Shown here: positions 37,831 to 42,761 of the stretch, one piece after another
Layout: every line of letters starts with the position of its first letter
Position numbering within the stretch: position 1 is the first letter of the stretch
Assembly (NCBI GenBank): GCA_016187835.1
Contig: JACPIY010000059.1
Coordinates: 1-42,761 of the forward strand
DNA length: 42,761 nucleotides
Reading direction: 5' to 3'
Source: Deltaproteobacteria bacterium
Lineage (GTDB): Bacteria > Desulfobacterota_D > UBA1144 > Nemesobacterales > CSP1-2
The notes under the pieces: model-generated
Seen by the model: the letters and a program-made list of their open reading frames with translations, nothing else
Told to the model about the DNA's origin: nothing
Database searches by the model: none
Program-made: the position numbers and the translations under genes

Positions 37831-38184
37831 ATGGATAAGGCGGTAATTATTATAAACGAAGCTCCAAGCAATATGAGAGCCTGGAACGGATTTAGACTCT
37901 CTGGCGCGCTTATAGGCGCGGACATGAAGGTGGAGGTCTTTCTTATTAATGACGGTGTCTTCTGCGCTCATAAGGGACAGAACCCGCCTGATGAGATATC
38001 CGGGCAGAACACAGGCGCAAAGATTAAAGAGCTCCTGGAGATAGGAGCACGAATCAGACTATGTACCCAGTGCGCCCAGACTAGAGGAATAACTGAAGGG
38101 ATGGTCATGGAAGGCATAGAATGGGCAAGCATGGTCGACCTCGCTAAAGCCGTAAAAGAATGTCATAAGGTAGTTAGTTTTTAG
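37831..38184 (+). CDS. DsrE/DsrF-like family protein
   Basis: MDKAVIIINEAPSNMRAWNGFRLSGALIGADMKVEVFLINDGVFCAHKGQ...IRLCTQCAQTRGI; ATG 37831 with GGAGG upstream. Confidence 0.82.
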   Translation: MDKAVIIINEAPSNMRAWNGFRLSGALIGADMKVEVFLINDGVFCAHKGQNPPDEISGQNTGAKIKELLEIGARIRLCTQCAQTRGITEGMVMEGIEWASMVDLAKAVKECHKVVSF

Positions 38185-38217
38185 ACCACAATAGTAAAAC
38201 TACGTTTAATAATTTAA

Positions 38218-38245
38218 GCAGGGGCAATTCGTGAATTGCCCCTGC
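38218..38245. repeat. Family I-like palindrome (possible bidirectional terminator)
   Basis: GCAGGGGCAATTCGTGAATTGCCCCTGC, palindromic except the central pair, between convergent genes. Confidence 0.8.
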
Positions 38246-38305
38246 AATCTTAATCTGCTATTTTGGGATATAAGAAATTAGAATACGGTAGAAAATTTCA
38301 ACGAA

Positions 38306-39163
38306 TCAAACAATTTCTCTCGAAAGCTTTTCCAGTCTCTCTACCCTTTCTTCAACCGGAGGGTGAGTGCTAAAAAGCCCAGCCAAACCACCACGAAGCG
38401 GATTCATTATAAACATATGCGCAGTTCCGGGGTTTGCATCAAGAGGGATTCTTTCAGCCCCATAGCTTATCTTCTTAAGTGCGCTCGCAAGATCAAGGGG
38501 GCTTCTTGTTAAAAGCGCCCCGGTCTCGTCGGCTTTATATTCTCTTGCACGGGATATAGCAAGCTGAATTAGAAGAGCAATTATCGGAGCTACAATTATC
38601 ATGGCTAGAGAACCCACTAAGCTTCCCTGCCCTTCATCATCATTGCTCCTTCCAAAACCTCCGAAAATAAGCGCCCACTGAGCCATATGAGCAAGATAAC
38701 CTATTGCACCTGCCAGCGTTGCGGCTATTGTACCAATAAGAATATCTCTGTTTGTAACGTGACCTATTTCATGGGCTATTACGGCTTCAAGCTCATTGGG
38801 TTCCAGAAGCTTAAGTATTCCTTCAGTCACAGCCACGGCAGCGTTGTTGGGGTTCCTACCGGTAGCAAATGCATTTGTCGCCGGCGTTGGAATTATATAA
38901 ACCTTCGGCATGGGAATTCTGGCCTGCACAGCTACATTTCTTACCATATTATGAAGCCGGGGGGCTTCTTCAGGCGTTACCTCTCTTGCACGATACATCG
39001 CAAGGACAATCTTGTCTGAAAACCAATAGGAAATGAAATTCATAATAACCGCTATACCAAAAGCAATCGTCATTCCTGCAGTTCCACCAAGTAATTTTCC
39101 TATATAGACAAACACAAGGGTCAAACTAGCCAACAAAAAAGCAGTTTTTAAACTACTAGACAT
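38306..39163 (-). CDS. htpX: Zinc metalloprotease HtpX
   Basis: [12 protein letters not shown] zinc site, [38 protein letters not shown]. Confidence 0.95.
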   Translation of the reverse strand: MSSSLKTAFLLASLTLVFVYIGKLLGGTAGMTIAFGIAVIMNFISYWFSDKIVLAMYRAREVTPEEAPRLHNMVRNVAVQARIPMPKVYIIPTPATNAFATGRNPNNAAVAVTEGILKLLEPNELEAVIAHEIGHVTNRDILIGTIAATLAGAIGYLAHMAQWALIFGGFGRSNDDEGQGSLVGSLAMIIVAPIIALLIQLAISRAREYKADETGALLTRSPLDLASALKKISYGAERIPLDANPGTAHMFIMNPLRGGLAGLFSTHPPVEERVERLEKLSREIV

Positions 39164-39288
39164 AATAATTATGCCTCCTATCTCTCAAAGTTAACCAGCT
39201 AATAATTTAATCATAATATAACCAGTGTCAACGTTTTTATTGTGGGAGAGCATTCACAGGGTCATCTCCGCAAATTCCCAGTTCCTGT

Positions 39289-41769
39289 TCAAGAAACACC
39301 CGCAAGCTCAAGCCTATGTCCCCATCTTTTTATAACTTCCTGAAATAAGAAGGGATGCTTTGTAAGTGTCTGATCCTCTCTTACAATTCTAAAAGCCTCT
39401 TCTCTAGCTTCAGAAAGAATCCTCGCATCCCTTACTAAATTTGCAAATTTAAATTCAGGAAGACCCGACTGCTTAGTTCCGAGAAAATCTCCAGGGCCTC
39501 TGAGCACAAGATCAGCTTCGGCTATTCTAAAACCATCCGATGTTTTTTCCATAATTGTAAGCCTGTTCTCTGCATCTTCAGTCCTCCTAGAGCCTGAAAT
39601 AAGAATACATACAGATTCATGTTCACCTCTACCTATCCTACCTCTTAGCTGATGAAGCTGAGATAGTCCAAATCTTTCCGCATTCTCCACAACCATTACG
39701 GTTGCATTTGGAACATCCACTCCAACTTCTACGACGGTTGTCGAGACAAGGATGTCCAACTCGTGAGAAATAAATCTTCTCATCACCTCGTCTTTTTCTT
39801 CAGTTTTCATTCTTCCGTGAAGAAGCCCCACCCGAAAATCAGGAAAAATTGCATTTTGAAGCTCCTCCGCCATTTGAGTTGCATATTTTAAATCTTTAAA
39901 ATCCGGGCTCTCCGATTCCTCTATCAAAGGATAAACGATATAAACCTGTCCTCCCTCTCTGATCTTCTTGCTTACAATATCGTAAGCTCTCTCTCGCACA
40001 CCCTTTTCTTCATAGAAGACAAGTGTCTTAATTTGTTGTCTATTAGGAGGCATCTCGTCTAATAAAGAGACATCGAGATCACCATAAACTGTCATGGCAA
40101 GGGTTCTGGGAATAGGGGTTGCCGTCATGACAAGTACATCCGGATTTTTACCTTTACTTTTTAGCCCCGCCCTCTGCATCACACCAAATCTATGCTGCTC
40201 ATCAATGACAACTAAGCCAAGATTTTTAAACTCCACTCGCTCTTCAACTAGGGCATGAGTGCCAATTGTAATTTCTGCCTCCCCCAATTTGATCGCTTCG
40301 TGATAAGTGTCTCTTACTTTCTTACTTAATCCGCTCTTTAGCAGTACGACGCGTATACCGAGTTCCTTGGTATACTGCAGAATTGACCTAAGATGCTGCT
40401 CGGCAAGGATTTCTGTTGGAGCCATAAGAGCAGTTTGGTAGCCGCTCTCTACGGTCTTTAGCATGGATAAAAGTGCAACAATTGTTTTCCCGCTTCCAAC
40501 ATCACCTTGAAGAAGCCTGTTCATCGGACTCGATGCTTTCATATCGCCCTCTATTTCGTGAAGAACTCGTTTCTGAGCAGAAGTAAGAGAGAAAGGGAGT
40601 TTATTAAGTAGATTTTCTGTTAGCCTGCCGGTTGGCCGAAAGGCAATTCCTTGCATTTTTGAGACATCCCTTTTCTTGAACGCAAGCCCAAGCTCCATCA
40701 AGAAAAACTCATAAAACGACAGAGTTCTATGAGGAACGGACTCATATACGGAATTTCTATCCAAAAGATCAACCACCAGGTCAGAGTCACTGGGAAAGTG
40801 AACTCTTGATAAAGCTTCATTCAGCCCTATAAAACCTTTTCTCTGTTTCACCTCTTTGGGAATATAATCAGAAATATGAGGACAATAACTATCCACCACT
40901 GTTTTTATTATTTTTCTAATTCGTCTTTGCTTTATACCCTCTGTTAGAGGATAGATTGGGACAATTCTGTTCAGGTTGAGAAAATCCTTATCAAGCTCTT
41001 CCTCTTCGTCAATTATCTCAATATCTTCTGGTCTTGGATGGATTATCTGCGGGGAATCGTTGTATCCCAAAGTTACATCGCCGCTCAATATCACCGTTTT
41101 CCCCTTTTTATATGTCGCCCGCAAGTATTTTTCGTTAAATTGAAACCAGACAAGCGTAATCGTACCCGTTCCATCGGAAAGAACCGCTTGAAAGAGCTCT
41201 CTCGCTTTTGTTCGGACCTTACCAGAAAGAATTATCCTTCCCATAACGGTTTCGGTTGTACCGGGCTTGAGTGCCGATATTTTCTTAATTTGCCTTCTAT
41301 CCTCGTATTTCCTGGGAAAGTAGTATAGTGCTTCTTCTATGCTTGCGATTCCCTTCTTCCCTAAGACCTCGGCAATCCTCGGACCAACCCCCTTTACATA
41401 CTGAATCGGAATTTGAGATAGGTCTTTATTCTCAGAGAATTCCCTCTGAGTTTCTTGGTCAATATTAGAAAGGGTATTTTGGGGATAAAGTTTATCGTTT
41501 TTTAATTTAGTTATGGTCTTGAGACACTTTTCTATCAGTTCTTTTTTAGTATCGAGCTCCAATTCACCATAATTTTCAAAAGATTCTCTTAGAAACTCAA
41601 TGGCTAAAATCTGAGAAGGAGTCAGGCTTAGAGAAAGAGCTTTTAGAGTTAAACTATCTACGAGTTGGTCAAGGTCTTTCACTTTATCAATATTTACAAA
41701 ACCATTTTTAGAAGCAAACCTAAGAGGCTTCTCCAGTGTCTCCAATATCTTCAGAAGCTCTTGACTCAT
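39289..41769 (-). CDS. recG: ATP-dependent DNA helicase RecG
   Basis: IQYVKGVGPRIAEVLGKKGI wedge domain, RLLQGDVGSGKT, VIDEQHRFGVMQR, VMTATPIPRTLAMTVYGDLDVS, QLRGRIGRG. Confidence 0.96.
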   Translation of the reverse strand: MSQELLKILETLEKPLRFASKNGFVNIDKVKDLDQLVDSLTLKALSLSLTPSQILAIEFLRESFENYGELELDTKKELIEKCLKTITKLKNDKLYPQNTLSNIDQETQREFSENKDLSQIPIQYVKGVGPRIAEVLGKKGIASIEEALYYFPRKYEDRRQIKKISALKPGTTETVMGRIILSGKVRTKARELFQAVLSDGTGTITLVWFQFNEKYLRATYKKGKTVILSGDVTLGYNDSPQIIHPRPEDIEIIDEEEELDKDFLNLNRIVPIYPLTEGIKQRRIRKIIKTVVDSYCPHISDYIPKEVKQRKGFIGLNEALSRVHFPSDSDLVVDLLDRNSVYESVPHRTLSFYEFFLMELGLAFKKRDVSKMQGIAFRPTGRLTENLLNKLPFSLTSAQKRVLHEIEGDMKASSPMNRLLQGDVGSGKTIVALLSMLKTVESGYQTALMAPTEILAEQHLRSILQYTKELGIRVVLLKSGLSKKVRDTYHEAIKLGEAEITIGTHALVEERVEFKNLGLVVIDEQHRFGVMQRAGLKSKGKNPDVLVMTATPIPRTLAMTVYGDLDVSLLDEMPPNRQQIKTLVFYEEKGVRERAYDIVSKKIREGGQVYIVYPLIEESESPDFKDLKYATQMAEELQNAIFPDFRVGLLHGRMKTEEKDEVMRRFISHELDILVSTTVVEVGVDVPNATVMVVENAERFGLSQLHQLRGRIGRGEHESVCILISGSRRTEDAENRLTIMEKTSDGFRIAEADLVLRGPGDFLGTKQSGLPEFKFANLVRDARILSEAREEAFRIVREDQTLTKHPFLFQEVIKRWGHRLELAGVS

Positions 41770-41990
41770 GTTTAATGATTTTACTGGGTTTTATGGAATG
41801 ATTTCAAGTTAACTCGAAGAGATAACTTCGTATAACATTGGGGCTAAGACCTATTTCTAACTCGGCGTTCTTGAGATTCAAACACTTTCAACGCAGAGAA
41901 GTTATAAGGTTTTTGGGATAAAAGGTGGTTATGCGGAATTTTGGAGTAGTATAATTAGTAGTTAGAGTATTATCCACCAGGAGGTGCAAA

Positions 41991-42397
41991 ATGCTCAAGC
42001 ATCTTTTTATAGTTACAGTTACATTCTCGCTGTTGGGAGGTCGCTTTGCCTTTGCAGCAGACTCGCCGGAAGTGGTGTATCAAAAATACATCGCAGCCAT
42101 CAAATCCAAGAATTGGATGAATTAAATAAATACTTAAGTATGCAACAGCGAGACAAATTAAACACAGAACGTCCTGAAGATAGACAAAAAATGATAGAAC
42201 TGATTGCCGCATTTATGCCTAAATCAATCCGTGTTGTGGAGCAGGTTATTTCCCTTGATAACAAAACCGGAACTTTGAAGCTCGTCGGCATCGGTGGTAT
42301 ATCCGGCAATGATGAGGTCTATGGTACGGTCTCTATGGTTAAAGAGGAATCAGAGTGGAAAATTAGTCGTGAAGAATGGTCGAATAAACAGCACTAA
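41991..42397 (+). pseudogene. Small exported protein with apparent -1 frameshift at about 42115
   Basis: GGAGGTGCAAA ATG gives MLKHLFIVTVTFSLLGGRFAFAADSPEVVYQKYIAAIKSKNWMN* (signal peptide). Adding one G in TGG/ATG continues in-frame as ...SKNWDELNKYLSMQQRDKL...KISREEWSNKQH. Confidence 0.6.
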
Positions 42398-42535
42398 CTG
42401 TACTTCACTGTAATAATCAAGATTTATTCTGTCGGGCAGTGTAAGTACTATTTTCACCCTCTGTCAAAATTCTCAAGGCTGTCACTCCTAGCGCTTCGAT
42501 ACCTCACAGCCAGCACTTAGCAAAGCTAAGGAATA

Positions 42536-42741
42536 AGGTCCCCGAAGCAATCTGACAAAAGGTGTCATTCCGAGCGTCCACACCACTGTCATTCCGAACC
42601 CTGTCCCGAACCCTTCGGCGGAGCCTGCACTGAGAGAATCGAAGTGCTCAGAGCCTGTCCTGAGCGAAGCGTAGGAATAAACTCCTGTGAGGGAGCTTGT
42701 GAGGAATCTTGTTGGTTTTCAGGATTCCTAGAAGGATAAGA
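42536..42741. repeat. Family III repeat-rich region (TGTCATTCCGA.../GAAGCAATC units)
   Basis: GAAGCAATCTGACAAAAGGTGTCATTCCGAGCG, repeated TGTCATTCCGA, and GGAATAAACTCC; shares a 26-nt degenerate unit with 10573-10598. Confidence 0.6.
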
Positions 42742-42761
42742 TTTCTCCCCCATGAGATATG

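Noticed and set aside
41822-41834. ATAACTTCGTATA, exact match to a 13-bp loxP arm
   Set aside because: No second arm at the required spacing (next bases ACATTGGGGC) and no Cre-like recombinase; CTTCG is already part of a small CGAAG/CTTCG hairpin. Treated as coincidence.

Overview
The window is an approximately 42.8 kb piece of a Gram-negative bacterial chromosome (taxon not determined). It holds mostly ordinary housekeeping and metabolic genes, plus one accessory cluster and many small repeats. From left to right it contains: the 3' end of an RTX-type calcium-binding protein; an alternating cluster of two GT2 glycosyltransferases and three sulfotransferases; an FAD oxidoreductase; a hydantoinase A family protein; marC-rpoZ; hisIE; two unusual FmdB-like zinc-ribbon proteins; an enoyl-CoA hydratase; a four-helix-bundle (S23/IVS-type) gene; a nitroreductase; era; a REP-associated (Y1/RAYT) transposase; a polyamine ABC transporter with an aldehyde dehydrogenase and a class-III aminotransferase; aspS; an STN-like protein; a gldA/gldF/gldG-like ABC system with a DUF4340 protein; sucAB; a DsrE-like protein; htpX; and recG. 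No tRNA, rRNA, CRISPR array or phage was recognised. The signals most worth a second look are not in the ORF track. (1) A 55-codon ORF at 26723-26890 (minus strand) has a strong RBS and encodes a peptide resembling a RiPP/lasso leader. (2) An AT-rich inverted-repeat family occurs in at least four places, abutting or lying close to stop codons; one copy carries the four-helix-bundle gene between its arms. (3) A GTAGGGG...CCCCTAC palindrome family occurs across the window, with one perfect 28-bp copy inside the RAYT reading frame. (4) Several decayed or frameshifted genes are present. All homology calls are from memory of protein families; no searches were run.
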